DNA from: Lithodes maja
Lineage: Eukaryota; Arthropoda; Malacostraca; Decapoda; Lithodidae
Direction of reading: 5' to 3'
Length of the DNA stretch: 64,000 bases
NCBI GenBank assembly: GCA_037953745.1
Contig: JBAKBP010007976.1
Coordinates: 31,054 to 95,053 of the forward strand
Every line of letters starts with the position of its first letter. Position 1 is the stretch's first letter. Under the pieces are notes generated by a model. The model searched no databases. It saw only the letters and a program-made list of their open reading frames with translations, and was not told the DNA's origin. The translations under genes were made by a program, and so were the position numbers. Below, piece after piece: positions 10,227 through 20,793 of the stretch.

Positions 10227-10260
10227 GAGAACGCTTAATACTTCGGTATTAAGGTTTCTC
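10227..10260 (+). other. LTR RNA hairpin with TTCG loop
   Basis: CTTAATAC (10234-10241) and GTATTAAG (10246-10253) form an 8-bp stem capped by TTCG, with GAGAA and TTCTC as an outer stem. The hairpin is followed by AAGAGAGC and a block ending TTTGGCGCACAGAC. The Gypsy-B LTR has a different-sequence hairpin at the same place (14254-14286). Confidence 0.65.
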
Positions 10261-11059
10261 AAGAGAGCTACCCTTCATTATAACGTAATATTTGGCGCAC
10301 AGACTTGAGATTTGCACTAGGCTATGCGGCATGCCATGCGCACCAGTATCTCGTATCATTGACTCTAGCTAGACTTTATCAGTCACAATAGACATTAAGT
10401 ATATTAAACCAATTACTCTTTTTTATGCATACCCGTTTATGATTACACAAGCATTTCACAGCCTAGTTTGATGTATTGAGACACAAACGACTTAGGCTCT
10501 TTCTGTTGATAGGAATACTGCATTGTCGTGGCGATTATTATTATTGTTGTGGCGTTTAGGATATTCTTGGCTCCGACTGCATTATATCTCCTGCCTTTTT
10601 GTGTGCATAGCCTGCACGAGCATTGTTCCGCTGCCAGCCTTTTTGGGGTTCCATTTCCGATTCGAGCATCTTGATAGCATCTAACATTTAAAGAAGATTC
10701 CTTGTTGGTGTTGAAGGACTTTAGTGCACTTTCTTTCATGCAGGAGTGCCTGACATTTGTTGATTAAAGTAACGTAAGCTGTAACTTCTCTTACCACCTT
10801 ACTTTGCATACCATAACAAGCACCTTCGGTTATAGGTAGTAATAGGTTGTTTTCACATAACATTAAGCCTAGAGTAGACACACATTTATTGAGAGTTTAA
10901 TAAACCTATTATTGCATATAGAACTCTGAGAGTATTTGTGTTCTTTGTTCACTGGGAATATACATCAGAGGTTGGATCTAGCGCTTTCCGTTGTAGCATT
11001 TATGCCATTACTAGTCCAATGAATAAGAGCCCTGATATATTTAAACCTCAGTCGTAACA

Positions 11060-11491
11060 CTAGACATTCCTTTTTTGTAACGCTGTAATTCTTTTCGCCC
11101 TTATTCAGCGTCCGGCTTGCACATGCTACTATGCTTTCCTTTCCGTCCACTTTCTGGGCCCATACGGCTCCGAGCCCTTCATCAGAAGCATCGGTGTATA
11201 GTTGAAACGGCTTGGTAAAATCCGGATGACAAACTATGGGGTTAGAAGTTCATTTTTGTTTCAGGTAATCAAAAGCTATCTGACAACTCTGGTCCCAGTC
11301 GAGCCTCCTCTCTTTTTCCAGTCTCTTAGTCATGGGGCGAGCAATTTTTGAAAGTTGGGTATGAACCTTCGATAAGGATGCCATTCCCAGAAACGCTCGG
11401 ATCTCTTTGACAGAGGACGGGGGTGAGATTTCTGCAATAGATCTCACTTTATGTGGGTCCGGTTGGATACCTTTACTGGAAACACATATCG
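11060..11491 (-). pseudogene. Gypsy-A reverse transcriptase thumb and first half of RNase H
   Basis: Minus frames read VSSKGIQPDPHKVRSIAEIS and VKEIRAFLGMASL (thumb and connection), RPMTKRLEKERRLDWDQSC, then KPFQLYTDASDEG-like sequence near 11200 and ESIVACASRTLNKGEKNYSV up to the solo LTR. Upstream, HLTSNQTYTLHELLWTYRY is joined directly to VSSKGIQ near 11490, so fingers and palm with the catalytic YxDD are deleted. Confidence 0.75.
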
Positions 11492-11557
11492 GTACGTCCA
11501 GAGCAATTCATGTAAGGTATATGTTTGATTTGATGTTAAATGTTTCGGAATTTCAGG

Positions 11558-12200
11558 TTAGTTCACAGGTCCGTCAGTTCCCACAGTGGTGGGTTGAGCG
11601 GGTGTGACTTGTCGTAAGAGTTTTCCTTTTTGATAATTAATCGTGTCATCGCCAAAGTTGGCTAGAACTAGTTTCCTCTGGTCGGTAGTAATAAAGGTGG
11701 GAGATATTCTCACTTTATTCTGTGCATCAGGTTGAAAAATCCCGGCAGTCATGCCCGGGGTTGGAGGAATCTCTATCAATTTCCAAGATCTAGGGGGGAT
11801 AGACAGTTTTCCTGTGGTAGCTACTATTTGAAGTCGTAGGGTGGTTGTTGTGTCTTTCGGCCCGCACTGGATAGTTACCCCCAACTGACTCATGAGATCT
11901 ATCCCCAGATACCCATCGACTCCACTATTCGATTTTCCCGATAAAACACAGAAATCGGTGGTGAATTTAATTCCTTTCCATTGTACTACTACCGTATTAG
12001 TTTTCCCTAGGATCGTCAGTGGTTGACCCCAGGCTCCTGACAACTGAATACTTGTTTGATTTAAGGGGCCCATTTCTTTGATTTTTTTTTACAAAATTCT
12101 CTAAAAGACAACTTCTGTTTGCCCCCGTATCAATTAGCATGTTGCCAGCTTTCCCATTGATTTCTATAGTTTCACAAGGCGTTTGTCTCTCTAAGATGTT
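11558..12200 (-). pseudogene. Gypsy-A aspartic protease and linker
   Basis: ETIEINGKAGNMLIDTGANR carries the retroviral-type protease active site DTGA (codons at 12120-12131). A run of A/T near 12085 breaks the frame, after which a 171-codon frame reads GVDGYLGIDLMSQLGVTI (the second conserved part of such proteases, where a hydrophobic-G-D block is expected) and a long linker. It would have cut the Gag-Pol chain. The fold and location agree with the protease lying between gag and reverse transcriptase. Confidence 0.75.
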
Positions 12201-12299
12201 GACACCTCACTATACCGCCCTTCTATGTGAGGTTTAACAGAACATTTTCTCTCTTCCGGCATCGTGACTTTTGGCTGGCTTTCTGTCACCCTGTATTAT

Positions 12300-12990
12300 A
12301 CCGGAAGCATTCCTCCCCGGTTTGGATCGGTTCCCCTTGGTAGAGGTCGATCGTTTGGAAGTGCGGGTCTGGGGTTATATCTAGGGGTTGGAGCTTGTGG
12401 ACGGTTGGAACAGTTCCTAGCTAGGTGTCCGGTCTGTCTACATGTGAAGCATCATTGTTTGGGTTGCCCTCTTCCCCTTTCGTATTTTCCTCTCTTACTT
12501 CTCGAGCCTCCATGATCTTTTTAATGACCTCCATGAGTTCCTTAGTAGTATTCACTTCATAAATAATACAGTGCTTTCTAACTTCCACCAGGCATGCTTG
12601 GATCATAATCTCCTGATCTCAGTTTCCTGGCTCTCTTGATCCATATGGGGATACGCCAGTTTGATATTTTTCGCGATTTCTCTCAGGGCTCTCACATTTT
12701 GGTCGTCGAGTTTCAGACTCTTAAGTTTGTCTCTGGCCTTCCTGGTGGAGGTTTCTCGGCCAAATTCTTCAATTAGGGCACCCCTAACTTCGGCCCATGA
12801 TACTAGTCCCTAGACGTACTCTTACATCGTTCAGGGCCTTGCCTAAGTGTGCCTTTCCATAGGCAATCTTCTTTCCATTTTCTCCTACGTTAAGTAACGT
12901 GAACTGACATTCTAACTGCTCGATCCAGTGCTCGATTTCTTCCTTCCCCTCTTCCCATAATCTGAATGGTAATACGCCAGTCATTATGTC
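12300..12990 (-). pseudogene. Gypsy-A gag with zinc knuckle
   Basis: A minus frame (12984-12784) reads LPFRLWEEGKEEIEHWIEQL, a capsid-like helical block. Further left are KHCIIYEVNTTKELMEVIKK and, in another frame, CFTCRQTGHLARNC (12451-12410), a CX2CX4HX4C knuckle that binds RNA in Gag. Several frame changes separate these parts. Confidence 0.7.
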
Positions 12991-13247
12991 TGTTCTGTTA
13001 GATAATTATACTCAATCTAAATGATTTGTCAAATCTCACCGCTTGCCTCCAAAATGTAGTACTTCTTTTCTTTTCTCGACTATACTACTTACGAGGGGGA
13101 TAAATTGACAGTCATCTAGAAGTTTGTATACTTTATTTAACAAAACTTCCTAACTACTCTAATAACTGTTTCTCTGTTCGGGCTGAGATGAGTTCAAGAC
13201 ACGGATTGAATATTACGTTGATTCACGATAGGTTGTACTTTGGAACC
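12991..13247. other. Probable 5' flank or LTR piece of Gypsy-A
   Basis: No gene. The sequence sits between the Gypsy-A gag start and the Gypsy-B insertion point and would continue at 22693 before that insertion. It ends in AACC (13244-13247), the left target duplication of Gypsy-B. Confidence 0.45.
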
Positions 13248-15143
13248 TGTGACGCTTCTGCATAGTAGCCACGTGCGGGCATGCGCGCGCGTCGGATGCC
13301 CAGCCGTTTAGAAACCGGCTGGTGGCAGCCGGCCAGCCGGCTTTTCCTTAGTATATATTCTACGACAATGTAACTAATGTCTGGGATATTCTTATGTTGT
13401 TTCACAGCTTGTAGCTGCCCTTATTCTTAACCAACGCATCTTAGTATATTTTATTCTCGATAGTTGATTGTTTCATTATAATATACAAGATGTAAGTCTA
13501 GTGAGAGTGGGAGGAGACGAGCGGGAGAGAGAGACCGGCTGGGGGACGTTGCTTCGCGCGGAGAGTCTAGCTTCGGACGAGCCTGATGTTGCCACATGCA
13601 TTCGATTGCAGCGTTAGGCTTAGTTTTGACTCACGCACGGGATAGAGGATTTTGACCCGGCAACTGTGTTGAGTGTTGCCAAGCATGGGATGTATTCTGC
13701 ATGCCTAGGGCGGGGTCCAGACAGATTCAAGACTCAGAGCTCACCTCACTGTCGTACCCTTCGGACCCCCTTGATATCTCTCCCTCTCAACCCCACTTAG
13801 AAACTTTCTCTATTGCTTTGTATACCTTCCTTCCACTACTTCACCAATCTATTTAATTATCCCATCCCCTTGATAGACCTTATATCTATTATTGTATTAA
13901 CGACGAGCTCTCAGATAACTAGATAGGATTTTGGGCCTTATGCAGAGACGTAATTGTTAATGAGACCTAGGAAGCTTTTTTGTTGTCTCATATTTGGTGG
14001 TTTCATGCTTGCTAGTGTGTTGTGTCAGGTTAGCAGGGGCTAGACCGGAGGGGAGGCTTTTTGCGATCCTTTAAGTAAAGTCTGCTGGTGCGAGTCCTGT
14101 GGACCCGCACGACTTTACTAGGATACCCGTGGGAGTCTGGGGGCATTTTCTTGTCTGTGTCCCTGTGTGTCTAGTGTTGTGTTGTGTGAGGGCCCTTGCC
14201 TAGTCCACTCAGCACTGCGCTAGCACGTCTTGCTTTTGTTTTAGGGTCGCCAGGAGAGAGTCAGATACTTGCGATCTGAGTCTCTCAAGAGAGCACCCTT
14301 TCAATTAGAGTAATTTGGCGCACAGACCTGGGAACGTCCCTAGGCTAGAGCAGGTGGCTCAGCCCGGGTATCCGAAGCCTATATCCTTCCGGCTAGACCT
14401 CTGCAACCTGGCAGATAAACAGCTAGGGCTTTATCATCTCTGTATGCTTGTTATTGTGCCACAGTTTACCGTTTTTGTTAGCATTGTGAGTCAGGGTGTG
14501 GCTTAGAGACTCTGTCCGAGCAGGCTTGCCTGACTAAGAGTGAGAAGCACACCTGTATGTGGTTATGTTGCGAGTTGCTGCCTTTATTTAATTATACCTA
14601 TGCCATTATACACTGTATGGCCTATCACTAGTATTTATTCCTGCTTATGAGTTAAGAGTTCTCTAAATCCGTAACGTATTTTCTTTGCTAAGCATCAGAT
14701 CCTACAGTAGCCACATGCAGTTTAGAAACCCGCATCTTGTCTACCTGTACGATGTTTTGAGGACTGTTTGCTTTCACCTTCTTTCACGCAGGGGTGATTA
14801 GTTGTATTAATTAACGTAACGTTAAATGTACTTTCTTCTAGTTTGTTATTAAATTGTTTCTGCAATTTAATTCCGTAATCTATCTTTTCCTTGAAGCTTT
14901 AAGTCAACTTAATTGTGTGATCTTTTATATAGCCTGCTTGACTATCAGCAGTCTATAGTTCGTGCACCCTGTAACCGAGTCATAGGATACCTCGTTGTCC
15001 AGGCAGGACTCTTGACGGTTTAGGGTGGTTTGTTGCCTGGGTTTATAGATAAGGGTTGGATCTAGCGTTTTCCGTTGTTGCTTGTTGCCGCATACCTAGT
15101 CCAATAGAAAGAGCCCAGTGTTTATATATCCCAGGACGTAACA
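13248..15143 (+). repeat. Gypsy-B 5' LTR
   Basis: It runs from TGTGACGCTTCTGCATAG to CCAGGACGTAACA. The other LTR (20794-22692) is the same but for scattered substitutions and small indels, for example GTGTGTTGTGTC here and GTGTGTTCTTGTGTC there. It is expected to hold promoter and polyadenylation signals. A 13-bp-stem hairpin lies at 14254-14286. Confidence 0.95.
14254..14286 (+). other. LTR RNA hairpin
   Basis: GAGAGAGTCAGAT and ATCTGAGTCTCTC pair at 12 of 13 positions around the loop ACTTGCG. It is repeated in the 3' LTR at 21803-21835 and has a counterpart of different sequence in the solo LTR at 10227-10260, each followed by AAGAGAGC and GGCGCACAGAC. Confidence 0.65.
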
Positions 15144-15144
15144 A

Positions 15145-15158
15145 ATGGCGACCTTGCA
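15145..15158 (+). promoter_or_regulatory. Primer-binding site of Gypsy-B
   Basis: TGGCGACC begins two bases after the 5' LTR (AATGGCGACCTTGCATAGG). Gypsy-S has the same TGGCGACCTTGCA at the same place. TGGCGACC is known as the start of tRNA-Arg-type primer sites in some Drosophila Ty3/gypsy elements; the tRNA here is inferred. Confidence 0.65.
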
Positions 15159-15423
15159 TAGGATTTACTGAACAGAGGAATATAGTGGTAATTTGTTTTG
15201 AGATTCCTTATGATTAGAGGAATACAGTGGACATAGAGTTTTTTTTGGAGCAACTAATATAACACATTAAAGACTTTAAATAACATTAGTATATACATAC
15301 TTGCATAGGAGATAAGGCACATTCTATAACCGTGATAATTACTGCAGTACACAAACATGTCTAATACATTCAGAACACAGTGATGGGTCAGGTCACGATA
15401 CGGGCTCGGAGGGAGAAAGACCT

Positions 15424-17571
15424 GTGGAGTGGCTAGTTGATAGCGAGGAGGGTGCTAGAAGATTTTTAGAGGTGCCCCTTACCGCTGCCAGGGTGTTGAA
15501 GCTGAATAAGTATGGCTTACAGTGTGTGGCAGGTCTTCAGGGTCACCAGGGTTTAAGTGGCATGAGGAAAGATCAGCTGAGGACTTTGATATTGGGTTTA
15601 GAAGGTAGAGACCTGGGTGGAGAGGCGACTGGGGGCCCCGGTCCCCAGCCCCCCCTCCACTCTACCCCCATATCAAACGTCAGGGTGCCTGAATTTAGTA
15701 CATACCCCCAAGTTGATGGTCAATGGCAGCATGGAATTCAATCACAGGGACCCTCTCCATTAAATGCACCTTCCCCTCCTCAAGGGTTGACTCCAGATTT
15801 GTTGTTTCGGCTTGAGATGGCCAAGGTTGAGGCTACCGAAAGACAGGCTAGAGCTCAGGTTGAGGCTATCGAAAGACAGGCTAGAGCTCAGGTTGAGGCT
15901 GCCGAGAGACAGGCTAGTGTGCAGGCTGAGGCTGCAGAGAGAACAGCTATACGAGAGGCTGAACTGCAGGCAGAGTCTACTAGGTATCGGGCTGACAGGG
16001 AGCTGGAGAGATCTCGAGTGGAGGTAACAGGGCGAAATATTGGGGGAGGTAACAGACATCGGGACCAATCATTGTCGCACCTGCTTAAACTAGTTCCTGT
16101 GTTCGATGAATTATGTGTGACTGAGTTTTTTATGCGATTTGAGAAGATGTGTCAGGAACACCAGTGGCCTCAGGAAAAGTGGGCAGCATTAGTTTCATCA
16201 AGACTCCTAGGAAAGGGGCTAAAAGCGTATGATGCACTACCTTTAGAGTCCTGTGTAGTTTATGATGAGCTAAAGAAGGCTGTGCTACGGGCCTATGAGT
16301 TACAACCAGAAACTTACCGCTTGAAGTTTCGGGGTGTTACTAAGGGCAAGGATAGTACCTTCCTAGAACACGCCCGGGACTTGTCTGATGCACTACGACA
16401 TTGGCTGCGTTCTGAGAGGGCAGCTACTTTTGAGGAGTTGAGTGAGCTGGTTCTCTTGGAGCAGTTCTTTAAGTGCACAGGCGGAGACTTAACATTAAAT
16501 ATAAAGGAAAAAAATCCTAGAACTCTCCAGGAGGCAGCAGAAATGGCTGACCGCCGACTGTCATTAATTCGAGGGTGCGGAGCAGCAGCTAGGAGTGAGT
16601 CGGGTGCAAAGGATCGTACCCCTCCCCCTCCCAAGAATTTTGATACACATAAATACACAAAACCATGTAGCACTGACAATATAACTGAACATAAACCAAA
16701 TACCGTCCCATATAAGAAGTCTAATGGTACCTCCCACTCCCAAGGGAAACCAAAGAGTAAAGAGTGCTTTGCATGTCACAAGGAGGGTCACTTTGCAAAT
16801 GCTTGTCCGAACAAGCCACCAAACAAGGTTGTGTCATTGGCCCGCAGCATAGGGGTGTTGCCTATATCTTCTGAGTTTGCCAAGGGTAGTTCGTCAGAGG
16901 TTGGGACACAGCCTGTGTTCAAGAGTCCGGAAGGCTCGAACCCTGTCCGCGACGTCTTTGGGGGTCATAGAGGGCATGGTTTTGTGAGGTGGGCTGGCGA
17001 AAGGCGAGGAGTTAAGCTATTGCGTGATACTGGGGCTTCTCAGACCTTGTTAAGGAACTTTACTGGTAGGCCGATTAACGCTGCTCGGGTGGTGGTAGTT
17101 CAGGGGATCAATGCTACGAAGTCCTACCCGCTGGTGCGGATGGAGCTGGAGGTGGGTGGTGTGGCGAAGGAGCTGGATGTAGGAATTGTAGAGAACTTGC
17201 CTGTTGGGGGCGTCGACCTCCTCCTCGGCAACGACTTTGCGGTGCCTGCTTCTAAGGTTTCACCCTTGGTCGTTGCCGAGAAGGCGGCCGACGTTAGTAG
17301 GGAGGAACAGGAGTGGGTTGAGAAGTGTAGCGTACAAACCATGGCGTGTGTTGTGATGCGTTCTCAGACATCCGGAGCCTTGCAGCCACCACCTCAGTCT
17401 ATCAAACCACGGAGGAAAGGTCACAAGAAAACGGGAAGTGTTGGTCAATTTGAGAGTTTTGAGCCGGCAGTGTTTCTTGGTGACTCATTATTGGCACCTA
17501 TGTTAGAGTCTGGAGAGGCCCCGGGGCCTGTCACCGCTAGTGCAGGTGCAGGGCAGGAAGAGACTCTGTGA
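15424..17571 (+). pseudogene. Gypsy-B gag and protease
   Basis: A 715-codon open segment. No ATG lies in frame: the ATG at 15357 (MSN, as in the Gypsy-S start region) is one base out of frame and hits TGA after eight codons. Residues about 132-200 form a charged coiled coil made of an 11-residue repeat (VEATERQARAQ and variants). Residues about 215-385 are a SCAN-like capsid (WAALVSSRLLGKGLKAYDAL, LVLLEQFFKCTGGDL, TLQEAAEMADRRLSLIRGCG). C448-C461 is a zinc knuckle (CFACHKEGHFANAC). The protease has LLRDTGASQTLL (535-538 DTGA) and LLLGNDF. It stops at TGA 17569-17571, where Gypsy-S continues into pol. Confidence 0.9.
15820..15960 (+). repeat. 33-bp coding tandem repeat in Gypsy-B gag
   Basis: About four units of 33 bp encode successive 11-residue blocks of the form VEA-ERQARAQ. 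The unit keeps frame and gives a hendecad coiled coil. Gypsy-S has a shorter, non-repeated helix at this place. Confidence 0.8.
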
Positions 17572-17716
17572 CAGCATCGTTATGCGCAGCGTGAGGAAAG
17601 GATGGCTCAGCGGGACATTGGAGGTGGAAATAAATTATTTAAGATGAACTTGGATAATCTCGCACCTGCTGATATATGTTCCTTGCAGCTGGAAGATCCT
17701 GAAGTCGGCGTGTGGT

Positions 17717-19850
17717 AATGGTGCTATCGAACTGGAGAGCGATGGGGATGCGCAGCCTGGTGATTTTATCTTGTCCGAGGGGATCTTGTATGGGAGACAT
17801 CAGGATCCCAAGAAAAAGTGGGATGGCGGGTCAGGATTAGTGGACCAGTTAGTAGTACCGAGGGTGTGCCGTGAGAGCTTATTGAGATTAGCTCATAATG
17901 TGCCTTTGGCAGGGCACCTGGGGGCACGTAAGACGGAGGCAGCTCTGAGCAAGCTTTTCTGGTGGCCTGGGTTAAAGGCGAGTGTCGTGTCATGGGTGTC
18001 ACAGTGTCACACTTGTCAAGTTGTTGGGAAACCCAATCAGGTCATCCCGAGAGCCCCGTTACAACCCATCCCTGTCATTGGGCCGCCCTTCAGCAAAGTA
18101 GTTATCGATATGGTTGGCCCATTGCCCCCCACTAGTGCCGGCAATACATTTTTACTAACTGTAATGGATGTAGCAACACGGTATCCAGATGCTTACCCCA
18201 TGCGCAACGGGATGGCTAAGACTGTTGTCAAAAACCTACTTGTCTATTTCTCTCGTTATGGCTACCCTCAGGAGATCCAGTCTGATCAGGGATCCAATTT
18301 TACTTCTGCTCTGTTTAAGCAGACCATGCAGCAACATGGGATAGTGTCTGTGGTGTCATCTGCCTACCATCCCGAGAGTCAGGGAGTTTTGGAAAGATGG
18401 CACTCGACTCTCAAGAGTATGTTGCGGTGTTATTGCATGGAAAATGGGAAGGACTGGGATCTAGGTCTCCCATACGTTTTATTTGCTGCGAGAGAAGTAC
18501 CTGGGGAGAGCTTGGGATTTAGGCCGAACGAGTTGGTTTTTGGACACAGGGTCAGGGGGCCCCTCCACATAGTCAAGGAGATCTGGGAGGGAGTCACAAA
18601 GCCATGCTCGCTTCTAAAGTATGTAGTTGAAAGCTGTGAGAGAATGCTAAAGAGCTTGGAGGTAGCAGGTCGGAACCTTAAGAGTTCACAAGCTCAGATG
18701 AAGGACAGCTACGACCAGAAGGTGAAGCTGAGGGAGTTTGAAGTAGATCAGGAGGTACTGATACTACTGCCTCTGGTGGGACACCCCTTGTCTGCCAAGT
18801 ATTCTGGTCCGTATCAGGTTGTAAGGAAGGTTTCTGATCTCGACTATTTAGTAGCTACTCCTGATCGTAAGAAAAAGAACCAACTTTGCCATGTAAATCT
18901 GATGAAAGAGTATGTGAGGCGCCCCTCCGAGCCTCTCACTGTCCCGGTGTTGATCTGCAGCAATCGTGGTGGAGAAGGTGGAAGGGACAGTCAAGCTGCG
19001 GGGGAGGATAATTGGGATTGTTATGTTTCCGCGGATCAGTGGGCGGGGAATTCTAGACAAGTGGCTCACGAGTTGATATTGCACCTGCCTGAGCAACAGC
19101 GTGTAGCTGTGCAGCACTTGTTTGATTCAAACCCAGCTGTTTTCGCGGAGCATCCTGGCCTCACTACTCAAGCGGTGCACGATGTCGATGTTGGGGACCA
19201 CCCGCCCTTTAAATCAGTGCCATACCGTGTTCCCCCTATTAAATTACCAGCACTTAGGGAAGAGCTGGATTATATGCTGAAACGTGGGCTGATTTCTGAG
19301 GGTGCAGTAAGGTGGACTTCCCCCGTCACACTGCAGCCCAAACCAGATGGCAAGGTGCGGTTTTGTATAGATTTCCGCAGGTTGAATGGTTTAACCCCCA
19401 CAAATGCCTACCCTCTCCCTCGCGTGGACGACAGTGTGGATAAGATAGGAAAAGCCAAGTTCCTCACTAAGATAGACCTTGTTAAGGGTTATTGGCAAGT
19501 GCCCTTGTCTGAGCGAGCGCGAGAGGTGTGTGGGTTTGTGGTGGACGGTGCCACATATCGTTGCCATGTTATGCCATACGGGCTGAAAAATGCCCCTGCA
19601 ACGTTTCAGAAATTAATGAACGACATTGTAGCCGACATTCCCAACTGTACGGTGTACCTCGATGATGTCATAATATACGACGATGATTTTAACAGTCACT
19701 GTGCTCACATCGGACAGCTTTTTAATAAACTGAATGAAGCAGGTTTGGTGGTAAACCTGGGTAAGTGCGATTTTGTCAAAGCCACAGTTTTGTACCTGGG
19801 GTTCGAGGTGGGGATGGGTCAGGTGTGCCCTCACAGACAAAAATCAAAGC
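17717..19850 (+). pseudogene. Gypsy-B integrase and reverse transcriptase
   Basis: Open from NGAIELESDGDAQPGD at 17717. Counting from the ATG at 17771: integrase zinc site H42, H49, C79, C82; core D113, D172, E208 with 35 residues between the last two; a GPY/F-type module (SAKYSGPYQVVRKV, about 346). Reverse transcriptase follows: FCIDFRRLNGLTP, LTKIDLVKGYWQ, MPYGLKNAPATFQ and YLDD at 629-632. The frame is lost by one base near 19830-19845, where Gypsy-S has a run of eight C and this copy has three. A second shift near 17700 separates it from gag. Confidence 0.92.
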
Positions 19851-20469
19851 CATCGATCAGTTTCCCCAGCCTACGACTAAGAAACAAATCATGCGGTTTC
19901 TAGGTATGATATGCTATTATCGTCGCTTCATCAAAGGCTATTCGACTGTACTTGCACCTTTAACTGACTTATTATCTAAGGACAAGAAGTTCCGGTGGTC
20001 TCCTGAGTGTGCAGAGGCGTTTTCCTTGGTGAAACACCTGTTATGTACCCACCCCATACTCAGGGCCCCGGACTTCAGCAGACCTTTTCAGCTGGCGACT
20101 GATGCCAGTGGCGTAGGGGCTGGGGCTGTCTTGTTACAGACAGATGATGAAGGTATCGAACATCCAGTGAGTTTTTACAGTAAAAAAATCAATAGTGCAC
20201 AAAGGAATTACTCTGTAATTGAAAAAGAACTCCTGGCGATAGTGCTGGCGCTCAGGCACTTCGATGTATATGTTCCTGCTTTCGGACCAGTCGTAGTGGT
20301 TTATACCGATCATCACCCTCTGAAATTCTTGAATCAGTTTCATAACCGGAATATGAGGCTGACCAGGTGGTCACTCATGCTTCAGGAGTATAATCTGGAC
20401 ATACACCATATTGCCGGTTCTGATAACGTGATAGCGGATTGTCTATCAAGGGTGGATGATGTTGGTTAG
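19846..20469 (+). pseudogene. Gypsy-B connection and RNase H
   Basis: In the next frame: IKAIDQFPQPTTKKQIMRFL, GMICYYRRFIKGYSTVLAPL, then RNase H with FQLATDASGVGAGAVLLQ, NYSVIEKELLAIV, VYTDHHPLKFL and DNVIADCLSRVDD. All four acidic catalytic positions are present. The enzyme removes the RNA strand after copying. It ends with TAG 331 bp before the 3' LTR. Confidence 0.92.
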
Positions 20470-20784
20470 ACTGCCACAGGATTGAGGGTTGAGTGTGGAG
20501 GAAAATAGGCTGTCACTGTAGTTCAGCCGAAAAAAACAAATTAACAAATTAAAAACCTTATAAAAACTCTTTATTTTTTATAACGTGTAGAATTTTGTAT
20601 AAGATGTTGTAGCAGTATCTAAGTTGAATGTTTTCGCTTATTGTCACTAAGTTAGTTGAACTTGCTCGGTGGAGCGCAATAGTCTTTATTTTTTTTATAT
20701 ATAGTGCCTTGTGTCGCAACAGTGTGTGGTACTATGAGAAGCTTTCTGTTAGATATGAAGAACTTAGTCAAGGGTCTTATATCT
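20470..20784 (+). other. Gypsy-B 3' untranslated region
   Basis: About 315 bp between the RNase H stop and the polypurine tract, AT-rich, without an open frame of note and without an env-like gene. Confidence 0.7.
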
Positions 20785-20793
20785 TGGGGGAGG
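20785..20793 (+). promoter_or_regulatory. Polypurine tract of Gypsy-B
   Basis: TTGGGGGAGG directly precedes the TGTGACG start of the 3' LTR, the place for plus-strand priming. Gypsy-S has a similar G-run at its matching border. Confidence 0.8.

Larger units (their letters stand above)
8759..11059 (+). mobile_element. Solo LTR inside Gypsy-A RNase H
   Basis: The segment starts TGTGACG and ends CGTAACA, the same ends as the LTRs of Gypsy-B and Gypsy-S, and is flanked by CTAG on both sides. Its right part matches the Gypsy-B LTR (compare GTTGGATCTAGCG, CTAGTCCAAT, AAGAGCCC with 15055-15143). It interrupts the Gypsy-A frame exactly between KNYSVTKKECLVL and WPVQYFRPYLAG. Without the MITE at 8971-9448 and its duplicated TTAA it would be about 1.82 kb, close to the 1.81 and 1.90 kb of the complete elements. 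It presumably arose by LTR-LTR recombination. Confidence 0.88.
6877..13247 (-). mobile_element. Gypsy-A, old Ty3/gypsy copy, broken and nested
   Basis: Reading leftward the order is gag (about 12990-12300) with zinc knuckle, protease (about 12130), reverse transcriptase remnant, RNase H, integrase (about 8500-7700) and a C-terminal tail ending near 6942. This is the ordinary Ty3/gypsy order. The pieces lie in different frames with stop codons. A solo LTR (8759-11059) splits RNase H. Most of reverse transcriptase is deleted near 11490. Gypsy-B inserted just beyond its gag end at 13247/22693. LTR borders could not be fixed; TGTAGTAC near 13050 may begin its 5' LTR. Confidence 0.8.
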
